Source: Geojedonia litorea
GTDB lineage: Bacteria > Bacteroidota > Bacteroidia > Flavobacteriales > Flavobacteriaceae
Assembly (NCBI RefSeq): GCF_042654525.1
Contig: NZ_JBHSGP010000012.1
Location: 239,763 to 303,762, forward strand
Length of the DNA stretch: 64,000 nt
Direction: 5' to 3'
The notes beneath the pieces are model-generated. The model was not told the DNA's origin. It saw nothing but the letters and a program-made list of their open reading frames with translations, and did no database searches. The translations under genes and the position numbers were made by a program. Below are positions 27,440-34,877 of this stretch, in pieces. The stretch's first letter is position 1, and the number at the start of each line of letters is the position of its first letter.

Positions 27440-28255
27440 TTAACTTTTTGTATTAAATTTTTCCAATTCGGTTTGCATTTCTTGATTCATACGCTCTGCT
27501 TCAGGATAAAATTCAGAATTTGAAAAATATCTCTTAAACGTATTAAAATATCCCATTGCTATTCCTAATCGTTCTTCTTTTTTATATTCTACACTATTTA
27601 CAGCTAGTTTATGCGCTGATTCTAACCTATAAAACATAGCTTTCTCACGAAAAGAAGATCCAGGATGCTCTAACAGAAAATTATCAAATGCCTTTATTGC
27701 TGCTTCATAATCTGAAGATTCATAATAAGCTGTAGTATTGTATTGTTTGGCGATTTCGTAAGCCTTTCTTTCTAATTTAAAATCTAATTCTTTAATTAGG
27801 CCATTTGCTTCTGCCAAATATTGCGATTGTGGATATTTATTAATGAACAACTGAAGTTTTTCAATGGCTTCATTGGTTTCCTTTTGCTCTTTGCTGTAAA
27901 CTGGCGATAACATATAATAGCTCTTTGCTGAAAGAAACAAAGCCTCTTCTGCTTTTTCACTTTTTGGATAACTTGTTTGAAATCGTTCTAATTGGTAACC
28001 CGATAAATGAAAATCGCGCATATGGTAATACGACATGGCGTACATATACATTAGTTTTTCTGCCTGTGGTTTGCCTCTATAGGCAGGAACAATTTGAGCA
28101 AATAAACGATTAGCCTTGCTATATTTTCCGGCATCATAAAGTTCTGTTCCTAAATTAAATTTAGTAGCGGTATCTTCTGATTTTAAGGCCTTTTGAAATT
28201 CGCTACAAGACGAAACGGTTAAAGCAACTAATATAATGTAAAATAAATTCTTCAT
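27440..28255 (-). CDS. bamD: Outer-membrane assembly lipoprotein BamD
   Basis: A 271-residue lipoprotein with lipobox LTVSSC (Cys17 lipidated). The mature part is a series of TPR helical repeats, for example FNLGTELYDAGKYSKANRLFAQIV and KAEEALFLSAKSYYM. BamD is the essential partner of BamA in inserting beta-barrel proteins into the outer membrane, and it acts on the periplasmic face. It heads the unit that continues through rpoZ, coaBC, porD and recN. A TAnnTTTG box lies 17 bases before the ATG on this strand. Confidence 0.93.
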   Translation of the reverse strand: MKNLFYIILVALTVSSCSEFQKALKSEDTATKFNLGTELYDAGKYSKANRLFAQIVPAYRGKPQAEKLMYMYAMSYYHMRDFHLSGYQLERFQTSYPKSEKAEEALFLSAKSYYMLSPVYSKEQKETNEAIEKLQLFINKYPQSQYLAEANGLIKELDFKLERKAYEIAKQYNTTAYYESSDYEAAIKAFDNFLLEHPGSSFREKAMFYRLESAHKLAVNSVEYKKEERLGIAMGYFNTFKRYFSNSEFYPEAERMNQEMQTELEKFNTKS

Positions 28256-28272
28256 AAATAAAAAACAGATTG

Positions 28273-28280
28273 CAAAAGTA
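28273..28280 (-). promoter_or_regulatory. Candidate -7 box of the bamD unit
   Basis: On the minus strand this reads TACTTTTG, a full TAnnTTTG match, 17 bases before the bamD ATG. The nearest upstream TTTG is 24 bases away, longer than the ideal 19-21. Confidence 0.4.
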
Positions 28281-28379
28281 CGTATTTCAAACGTATTAAA
28301 AAAACAAATATTTCATGCTAAAATAACAGTTGAATTAAGGTTAAAATCAGGTTTAAGACAGATTTAACTTTTAAGTACC

Positions 28380-29258
28380 CTACCCTATTTCTTTAAGGGT
28401 TTTTCTAATTTTACTTTTCAAACCATCAGTAGCAGGAACTAACGGAAGTCTAACAGTATCACGTGCCATTCCTAAAGCTTCAAATACAGCTTTTATTCCC
28501 GCTGGATTATTTTCTTCAAAAATATACCCTGTAACATCCATGAGTTTGTAATGAATTTCATAGGCTTCTTTTGCTTTTCCTTGTAAGCCTAGCTGAATCA
28601 TATGACAAAATTGTTTTGGTAAAGCTTGACCAATTACCGAAATTACCCCTGCACCACCTGCTAAAACTACCCCTAAGGCTAAATCATCATCTCCTGATAT
28701 AATAAGAAAGTCTTCAGGCTTATCTTTTAAAAGCTCTAAATATTGTGCAACATTATTACCTGCCTCTTTGACGGCTATAATATTCTCAAAATCACGAGCC
28801 AAACGTAACGTTGTTTCTGGCAACATGTTTTTAGAAGTTCGGCCAGGAACGTTATAAAGTATTACAGGAACTGGTGAAGCCTCTGCAATAACTTTAAAGT
28901 GTTGGTATAACCCTTCTTGGGTTGGCTTACTGTAATAAGGTGAGACAGACAAAATAGCGTCAATCCCAGAAAAATCGGTGGACTTAATTTCATCTACAAC
29001 AGCCATAGTGTTATTACCGCCAATACCAAGTACAATTGGCAAACGTCCTTTATTAGTTTCAATGACCGATTTTGTGATTTTCTTCTTCTCTTCCTTTGTA
29101 ACCGTAACACTCTCTCCTGTAGTTCCGCTAACTACAAGATAGTTTGTACCATTCTCAATGTTGTAATTTACGATTGCAGCAAGTGCATCATAATCTACAC
29201 TTAAATCTGATTTAAAAGGTGTAACCAATGCTACTCCAGTACCTAAAAATTTGGTCAT
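28380..29258 (-). CDS. dapA: 4-hydroxy-tetrahydrodipicolinate synthase
   Basis: A 292-residue TIM-barrel enzyme that condenses pyruvate with aspartate semialdehyde in the lysine/diaminopimelate pathway. The Schiff-base lysine is K164 in AVKEAGNN. The catalytic triad is T46/T47 (SGTTGES), Y109 (SPYY) and Y135 (LYNVPGRT). Cytoplasmic. It shares one base with the stop of the DUF6913-type gene upstream (TAATG), indicating coupled translation. DapF, the later epimerase of the same route, is encoded at 49676-50455. Confidence 0.96.
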   Translation of the reverse strand: MTKFLGTGVALVTPFKSDLSVDYDALAAIVNYNIENGTNYLVVSGTTGESVTVTKEEKKKITKSVIETNKGRLPIVLGIGGNNTMAVVDEIKSTDFSGIDAILSVSPYYSKPTQEGLYQHFKVIAEASPVPVILYNVPGRTSKNMLPETTLRLARDFENIIAVKEAGNNVAQYLELLKDKPEDFLIISGDDDLALGVVLAGGAGVISVIGQALPKQFCHMIQLGLQGKAKEAYEIHYKLMDVTGYIFEENNPAGIKAVFEALGMARDTVRLPLVPATDGLKSKIRKTLKEIG

Positions 29259-29776
29259 TATAATTTATTTAAAACGGTTAAATATTTTTTCAATTCATTT
29301 TTAAAAAGGTTAAACTCATCTGGACTTACATTTATGATGAGATCGTATAACCTTTGGTCTTTATTAGACAACCCTACTTTAAAATTAGCTTTGGATTGTG
29401 CTGTTATTAAATTAAGTTCCAAACTACTCTGCTTATAGAAACTAATCAGTGCATCAAATTCGGTGTCAATAAAAGTTTGCAATTCTACATTATTAATTTT
29501 GCCTTTCCAACCAAAATCCTTTGAATTCACATAAGTTTCCCATTGGTAACCCAAATCTTTTTCTTCTTCAGCAAAACCAATAATCTTAATCCTATTTGCT
29601 ATTAATCCCAAAGACTTAAAATAGTTTCTAATGGCTTCAAAATCACTAAATTCATTCAAATGCAAAATTACACCAATAGAATTAATCTTTTTGTTATGAA
29701 CTGATGCTGTTCGTTCGCTTAACAATTTGTTGATATATTTTTGGTTTGATTTTTCTTTAAAAGCCTTTAAAATCAT
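29258..29776 (-). CDS. DUF6913-type conserved protein of unknown function
   Basis: A 172-residue cytoplasmic protein with no signal peptide or membrane segment. It is predicted alpha/beta, with Lys-rich helices at the start (KAFKEKSNQKYINKLL) and a conserved-looking segment DALISFYKQSSLELNLI. I recognise it as the small flavobacterial protein always paired with dapA and assigned to DUF6913; this rests on memory of the context and not on a search. The coupling to dapA (one shared base) suggests a shared transcript. A TACTTTTG box at 29795-29802 on this strand lies 18 bases before the ATG. Confidence 0.65.
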   Translation of the reverse strand: MILKAFKEKSNQKYINKLLSERTASVHNKKINSIGVILHLNEFSDFEAIRNYFKSLGLIANRIKIIGFAEEEKDLGYQWETYVNSKDFGWKGKINNVELQTFIDTEFDALISFYKQSSLELNLITAQSKANFKVGLSNKDQRLYDLIINVSPDEFNLFKNELKKYLTVLNKL

Positions 29777-29794
29777 ATATCTTTATACTTTGTA

Positions 29795-29802
29795 CAAAAG
29801 TA
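29795..29802 (-). promoter_or_regulatory. Candidate -7 box of the DUF6913-dapA unit
   Basis: The minus strand reads TACTTTTG, a full TAnnTTTG match, 18 bases before the start codon at 29776. No clear TTG occurs at 19-21 bases upstream. Confidence 0.35.
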
Positions 29803-29849
29803 ATAAAAGTGCATACATGAAAGCACTAAGTTTTTTATAATAATACTGC

Positions 29850-30605
29850 ATGACGTTTAAACATCTTATAGGCTGTTTTATAGTGCTCTCGTTGATTGCT
29901 TGTAAACAGGAGTCTCATCTTTACAAAATTGAAGGAGAACAAATTTTAATTTCAGATAGCTTGAGTGCCAACCATGATGTTGAAGCTTTTATAAAACCTT
30001 ATAGAGAACATGTATATAAGGACCTAGACAGTGTTTTAACTTATGCCGTTGAAACCTACACCAAAACCAACGGTGAATTCAATACGGCCATAGGTAATTT
30101 AATGGCCGATGCTGTTTATGAAGAATCCAATCCTATTTTTAACAAAAGAACAGGAAAAAACATTGATATGGTTTTGCTTAACCATGGTGGTATTCGTTCT
30201 ATAATTTCAAAAGGAAATGTTACTACTAAAACGGCTTTTGAAATTATGCCGTTTGAAAATTCAGTCGTTGTAGTTGCACTTAAGGGGATTCAAGTTTTTG
30301 AACTGGTAAATTATTTGTCCAGAGCCAAAAGAGCACATCCAATTTCAGGGCTCCAACTTACATTAGATAGAAATTACAAAGTAAAATCGGCTTTGATAAA
30401 TGGCAAGCCTATTGAATCTGAAACTGTATATTATGTTGCTACGAACGATTATTTATACAATGGAGGTGATAACATGAATTTTTTCAAAACTAATGATTCA
30501 CTGTATTTACTAGATTATAAAATTAGGAGTGTGCTTATTGACTACTTTGTTAAGAAGGACACCTTAAATCCGGTAATTGATAATCGATTTATCAAACTGA
30601 AATAA
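29850..30605 (+). CDS. 5'-nucleotidase C-terminal-domain lipoprotein
   Basis: A 251-residue lipoprotein (lipobox LSLIAC, Cys at about 18). The mature protein corresponds only to the C-terminal, substrate-binding domain of the UshA/5'-nucleotidase family: GNLMADAV, LLNHGGIRS, GLQLTLDR and YNGGDN are all recognisable. It lacks the metal-binding phosphoesterase domain, which is encoded by the next gene 8 bases downstream. The two together make up a complete 5'-nucleotidase, so they probably act as a pair outside the inner membrane, splitting nucleotides into nucleoside and phosphate. It diverges from the DUF6913-dapA unit. Confidence 0.88.
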   Translation: MTFKHLIGCFIVLSLIACKQESHLYKIEGEQILISDSLSANHDVEAFIKPYREHVYKDLDSVLTYAVETYTKTNGEFNTAIGNLMADAVYEESNPIFNKRTGKNIDMVLLNHGGIRSIISKGNVTTKTAFEIMPFENSVVVVALKGIQVFELVNYLSRAKRAHPISGLQLTLDRNYKVKSALINGKPIESETVYYVATNDYLYNGGDNMNFFKTNDSLYLLDYKIRSVLIDYFVKKDTLNPVIDNRFIKLK

Positions 30606-30612
30606 TAGATTT

Positions 30613-31524
30613 ATGAGAAGAAGACATTTTATACAACAAACAGCTGTAGCTAGTTCTCTAATTGGCCTTGGAGGGTTTGGACTACAATCTTTTTCAAGGA
30701 ATGATAAAAAAATAACCATCCTACATACTAATGATGTACACAGTCATATCGATCCATTTGGTCCTGAAGATGGCTTAAACGCAAATAAAGGTGGTGTTGC
30801 AAGGAGAGCAACTTTGGTTGAGGCCATTCGACAAGAGAATCCCAACACACTTTTATTAGACGCTGGTGACATTTTTCAAGGGACACCGTATTTTAACTAT
30901 TTTGGTGGTGAATTAGAATTTAAACTCATGAGTATGTTAAAATATGATGCCGCAACAATTGGTAATCATGATTTTGACAATGGTATAGATGGCCTTTATG
31001 CACAGTTACCTCATGCCAAATTTGAACTAATATCTGCCAATTATGATTTTTCTAATACCGTTATGAATACACATGTTAAGCCATATCGCATTTTTAATCG
31101 AGATGGAATTAAAATTGGAATTTTTGGACTTGGCATTAAATTAGATGGTTTAGTTGATAAACGTATGTATAAAGAAACTGTGTATTTAGACCCTGTTGAA
31201 ATTGCCCAAGATATGAGCAGGACTTTAAAGGAAGATGAACACTGCGACCTAATAATTTGCCTTTCGCACCTTGGTTATCATTATACAAATGCACCTAACA
31301 ACCCAAGTGATTTGAATCTTGCAAAGGCTACAAAAAATATTGATTTAATCATTGGAGGCCATACCCATACGTTTCTTAAAAAACCAACCGTGGTGAAAAA
31401 CATAGAAGACAAAAACGTACTAGTAAATCAAGTAGGATGCTACGGTATTAATTTAGGCCGTATCGATTTTTATTTTGATAGCGATAAAAATAAAGCGGCA
31501 AACGGAACTACGATTTTAGTTTAA
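30613..31524 (+). CDS. Tat-exported metallophosphatase (5'-nucleotidase N-terminal domain)
   Basis: A 303-residue protein starting with a twin-arginine signal (MRRRHFIQQTAVA, hydrophobic to about 25), which fits export of a folded metalloprotein. The calcineurin-like phosphoesterase domain has all five metal motifs: HTNDVHSH (D41, H43), GDIFQG (D86), GNHDF (N118, H119, D120), CLSHLGYH and GGHTHTF. It ends where the C-terminal domain of a single-chain 5'-nucleotidase would begin; that domain is the product of the preceding gene. Metal-dependent hydrolysis of nucleotides or UDP-sugars is likely. Confidence 0.9.
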   Translation: MRRRHFIQQTAVASSLIGLGGFGLQSFSRNDKKITILHTNDVHSHIDPFGPEDGLNANKGGVARRATLVEAIRQENPNTLLLDAGDIFQGTPYFNYFGGELEFKLMSMLKYDAATIGNHDFDNGIDGLYAQLPHAKFELISANYDFSNTVMNTHVKPYRIFNRDGIKIGIFGLGIKLDGLVDKRMYKETVYLDPVEIAQDMSRTLKEDEHCDLIICLSHLGYHYTNAPNNPSDLNLAKATKNIDLIIGGHTHTFLKKPTVVKNIEDKNVLVNQVGCYGINLGRIDFYFDSDKNKAANGTTILV

Positions 31525-31605
31525 AAATCTTAATTGATTTCTTTTTTTCAATTTTGATAAGTTTTCAAATTGTATTCGACAAATGGAGTATTAATTTGAA
31601 ATATT

Positions 31606-31989
31606 ATGAAAAAATACATTCCACTTATACTTCGCATTGTAGTTGCCATTATCTTAATTCAAACCCTGCGTTTTAAATTTAGCGCCCATCCAGACAGCGT
31701 TTATATTTTTTCTAAAGTAGGTCTTGAACCTTATGGTAGAATTGGCATAGGTATTTTAGAACTCATTTCTGGTATTTTACTCTTAATCCCAAAAACGGCT
31801 TGGGCTGGCGCATTGCTGACCTTAGGGGTCATTGGAGGCGCTATCTTCATGCACCTTTCTATATTAGGAATAGAAATAAATAATGATGGTGGTATTCTAT
31901 TTATTACTGCCATAACTACTTTTACCCTTTCTGCCATTATTCTTTATATATATAGGCAGAATATTCCGTTATTAAATAAAAAGGCTTAG
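31606..31989 (+). CDS. DoxX-like small membrane protein
   Basis: A 127-residue protein with four predicted membrane helices (about 5-22, 45-63, 65-85 and 94-115). Motifs such as RFKFSAHP and GRIGIGILELISGILLL match DoxX-family membrane proteins. The function is not established; relatives occur in oxidative-stress and respiratory contexts. It converges with the membrane-protein gene on the other strand, and their stop codons share a 4-base overlap (31986-31989). Confidence 0.75.
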   Translation: MKKYIPLILRIVVAIILIQTLRFKFSAHPDSVYIFSKVGLEPYGRIGIGILELISGILLLIPKTAWAGALLTLGVIGGAIFMHLSILGIEINNDGGILFITAITTFTLSAIILYIYRQNIPLLNKKA

Positions 31990-32726
31990 GCTTCTATAGG
32001 TTCAGGGTCTTCTAATAGCGCTTCCTGATCTATATCGGGTAATCGAGCATGTAAATAAAGAAACAAAAATGCAAGCACCAATAATAGTGAGCACAATACA
32101 TTTAAAACATTAAAATCTATTACATAAAAATAGGCTAATTGAATAATTTCTGAAAACACAATAAAAATAGAGCCAACTAAAAGGTTCATGGCCTTTTTAT
32201 CATCTTTATAAATATAATTGATCACAGCAATGGTTAAAAGTGACATTATCACGGTATTATAAACAAATTCTAATGAATACTCTGAAATTGATAAGGTTCC
32301 TTTAGTTGTGTCTGTAACAATAGTAACACAAAAAATGTCTAAAACAACCAGTATAATAATATGAACTGGAAATTTAGCAATCACATCCCTAATGTTTAAG
32401 TTTTTGATAACTTCAATAATTAAAAACACATACGATAAGATATACAAGCCATTTCCTATGAAATAAAAGTAATCTAAACTAGCCCTAAATTCTGGAGTTA
32501 CAAACCAGGCTACAAAATTCAATAGCTCTGCAAGAGAAAAGGTAACTAAAAACAAAAAGAAATATCCCTTTTTCACTTTTCCTTCAAAACAACACAAAGC
32601 TGTTAATAATAAAAGAATTAATGTTCTCGTTCCAGAAGCGTAAACCTCCTGCTTGAGTATTTGTAGTCCAATAAAAACTAAACTTAGTATGATTAGACTG
32701 GCTACTAAAATAGACTTTGTTTTCAT
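31986..32726 (-). CDS. Conserved polytopic membrane protein, unknown function
   Basis: A 246-residue protein with seven to eight hydrophobic segments, for example about 7-24, 35-50, 55-75, 88-106, 121-140, 155-172, 182-203 and 207-227. It ends with a short acidic tail (DIDQEALLEDPEPIEA). The size and helix number recall YhhN-like lysoplasmalogenases, but I see no convincing motif and do not assign the name. It lies alone between the DoxX-like gene (stop codons overlap) and ligA (97 bases). Confidence 0.6.
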   Translation of the reverse strand: MKTKSILVASLIILSLVFIGLQILKQEVYASGTRTLILLLLTALCCFEGKVKKGYFFLFLVTFSLAELLNFVAWFVTPEFRASLDYFYFIGNGLYILSYVFLIIEVIKNLNIRDVIAKFPVHIIILVVLDIFCVTIVTDTTKGTLSISEYSLEFVYNTVIMSLLTIAVINYIYKDDKKAMNLLVGSIFIVFSEIIQLAYFYVIDFNVLNVLCSLLLVLAFLFLYLHARLPDIDQEALLEDPEPIEA

Positions 32727-32823
32727 TACGTCATTTTATAATCACAAAACAAATATATAAAAAAAATGTAATTAGACGTATAAAAATGCATTTAATCGAT
32801 AAAAAATTACTTTTCGTAAGAAT

Positions 32824-34818
32824 TTACTTAATCATTTGTAAGAAATCTTGTTCAGAAATTATAGGTACACCAAGTGTATTTGCTTTATCTTTCTTACTAG
32901 GCCCCATATTGTCTCCAGCCACAACATAACTTGTTTTAGAAGAAATCGAAGAAGATACTTTACCTCCATTATCTTCTATAAGTTTTTTCAACTCATCTCT
33001 AGAAACAGATTCAAACACGCCTGAAACCACAAAGGCCTCTCCTTGAAGTTTATTGGTCTGGTTAGCTAATTTTTCGGCTGAAATTTCCAGTTGTAGTCCA
33101 AATTCCTTTAACCTATTAATAATATACCTGTTATCTGCTGAAGCAAAAAAGTCCATAACACTTTCGGCAATCCTACTACCAATTTCATCTACAGTTACCA
33201 AATCAATTAAGGTTGCATTCGCAATGGCGCTAATAGATTTATAATGTCTGGTCAATTTTTTTGCAACTGTTTCACCAACATAACGTATGCCTAAAGCAAA
33301 TAAAACGCGTTCAAACGGCACTTGTTTAGAAGCTTCAATACCTTTTATCAGATTATCTGCACTCTTTTCGGCCATTCTTTCTAAAGGGATAACCTGTTCC
33401 TTAGTTAAAGTATAAAGGTCTGAATAGTTATTGATGAGGCCTTCATTGACCAACAATGCCACAGTTTCTCCTCCCAATCCTTCAATATCCATCGCCTTTC
33501 GTGAAATAAAATGCTGGATACGGCCAATAATCTGTGGTTTACAACCATTATAGTTTGGACAATAATGTTGGGCTTCGCCTTCGGCCCTAACCAAAATGGT
33601 ATCACATTCAGGACACTCACTAATATATTTTGTTGGTTCTGAATTTTCTGGACGTTTGGTCAAATCAACTGCTATAATTTTTGGAATAATTTCGCCACCT
33701 TTCTCCACAAACACTTCATCGCCTACTCTTATATCCAATTTCTCAATCTGATCGGCATTATGTAATGAGGCGCGTTTAACTGTAGTTCCTGCAAGTTCAA
33801 CAGGCTCTAAATTGGCTACCGGAGTTATTGCTCCTGTTCGCCCTACCTGATAAGTAATACTATTTAATCGTGTTGAAACCTGTTCTGCTTTAAATTTATA
33901 AGCCATCGCCCAGCGCGGTGCTTTTGCCGTATAACCCAATTCGTCCTGCTGATGCAAGTCATTGACCTTAATAACAACACCATCGGTTTCGTAAGGTAAG
34001 TCGTGGCGATGCACGTTCCAATGATCGATAAACTCCAAAACCTCATCAATAGAACTAGCCAATTTTGCAACATCTGGGACTTTAAACCCCCATTGCCTAG
34101 CTTTTTCAAGGCTTTCAAACTGGGTGGAAATATTTAGATTATTTCCAGTAATATTATAAAGCAAACATTCCAATGGGCGTTTAGCGACTTCGGCGCTGTC
34201 CTGAAGTTTTAAACTCCCTGATGCCGTATTTCTAGGATTACGGTAAGGTTCTTCACCAATTTCAATGCGCTCCTCATTCATTTTATTAAAGCCTTCAAAA
34301 GGTAAAACAATCTCTCCCCTGATATCAAACTTTGGTGGATAGTCGCCTTTAAGTTGTAACGGAACCGATTTTATTGTTTTCACATTCGCAGTGACATTAT
34401 CACCTTGAGTACCATCACCACGAGTCACGGCTTTTATCAAATTTCCGTCTTCATAAGTTAAACTAATGGAAGCACCATCATATTTAAGTTCACAGGTATA
34501 CTGAACTGGACCATCAACTAATTTCTTTATACGTGCTTCCCAATCCAACAAATCTTCTTTTGAATAGGAATTATCCAACGAGTACATACGATGTTCGTGT
34601 ACCACGGTTTCAAAATTCTTCGTGATTTCACCTCCCACACGTTGCGTTGGTGAATTAGATTCAGCATATTCAGGATATTGTATCTCCAACTCCTGTAATT
34701 GTTTTAACTTAAGGTCAAACTCATAATCACTAATTGTAGGGCGATCTAAAACATAGTAATTATAATTATGCTCACGTAGCTCTTTAGAAAGTGCTTTTAT
34801 TTGCTGTTGAATATCCAT
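32824..34818 (-). CDS. ligA: NAD-dependent DNA ligase
   Basis: A 664-residue ligase sealing nicks with NAD as the adenyl donor. The adenylation site is LKYDG with K112. The N-terminal Ia domain with HNYNYYVLD (17-25) binds NAD. Downstream are an OB fold (YQVGRTGAITPVA), a four-cysteine zinc finger (CPECDTI, CPNYNGC), four helix-hairpin-helix motifs, and a C-terminal BRCT domain (GEAFVVSGVFESV to the end). Length and domain order are normal. No co-transcribed partner. Confidence 0.97.
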   Translation of the reverse strand: MDIQQQIKALSKELREHNYNYYVLDRPTISDYEFDLKLKQLQELEIQYPEYAESNSPTQRVGGEITKNFETVVHEHRMYSLDNSYSKEDLLDWEARIKKLVDGPVQYTCELKYDGASISLTYEDGNLIKAVTRGDGTQGDNVTANVKTIKSVPLQLKGDYPPKFDIRGEIVLPFEGFNKMNEERIEIGEEPYRNPRNTASGSLKLQDSAEVAKRPLECLLYNITGNNLNISTQFESLEKARQWGFKVPDVAKLASSIDEVLEFIDHWNVHRHDLPYETDGVVIKVNDLHQQDELGYTAKAPRWAMAYKFKAEQVSTRLNSITYQVGRTGAITPVANLEPVELAGTTVKRASLHNADQIEKLDIRVGDEVFVEKGGEIIPKIIAVDLTKRPENSEPTKYISECPECDTILVRAEGEAQHYCPNYNGCKPQIIGRIQHFISRKAMDIEGLGGETVALLVNEGLINNYSDLYTLTKEQVIPLERMAEKSADNLIKGIEASKQVPFERVLFALGIRYVGETVAKKLTRHYKSISAIANATLIDLVTVDEIGSRIAESVMDFFASADNRYIINRLKEFGLQLEISAEKLANQTNKLQGEAFVVSGVFESVSRDELKKLIEDNGGKVSSSISSKTSYVVAGDNMGPSKKDKANTLGVPIISEQDFLQMIK

Positions 34819-34877
34819 GAAACAAGTACAGAAAAGTTAGTTTTTTGAATTATATTTAAGGCATCTAATATACTAAA

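Noticed and set aside
31530..31560. Weak inverted repeat AATTGA/TCAATT after the metallophosphatase gene
   Set aside because: The stem is short and AT-only, with no clear T-run after it, so it is not convincing as a terminator.
31986..32726. YhhN-like lysoplasmalogenase
   Set aside because: Helix number fits, but I see no motif of the family, so I left it as a membrane protein of unknown function.
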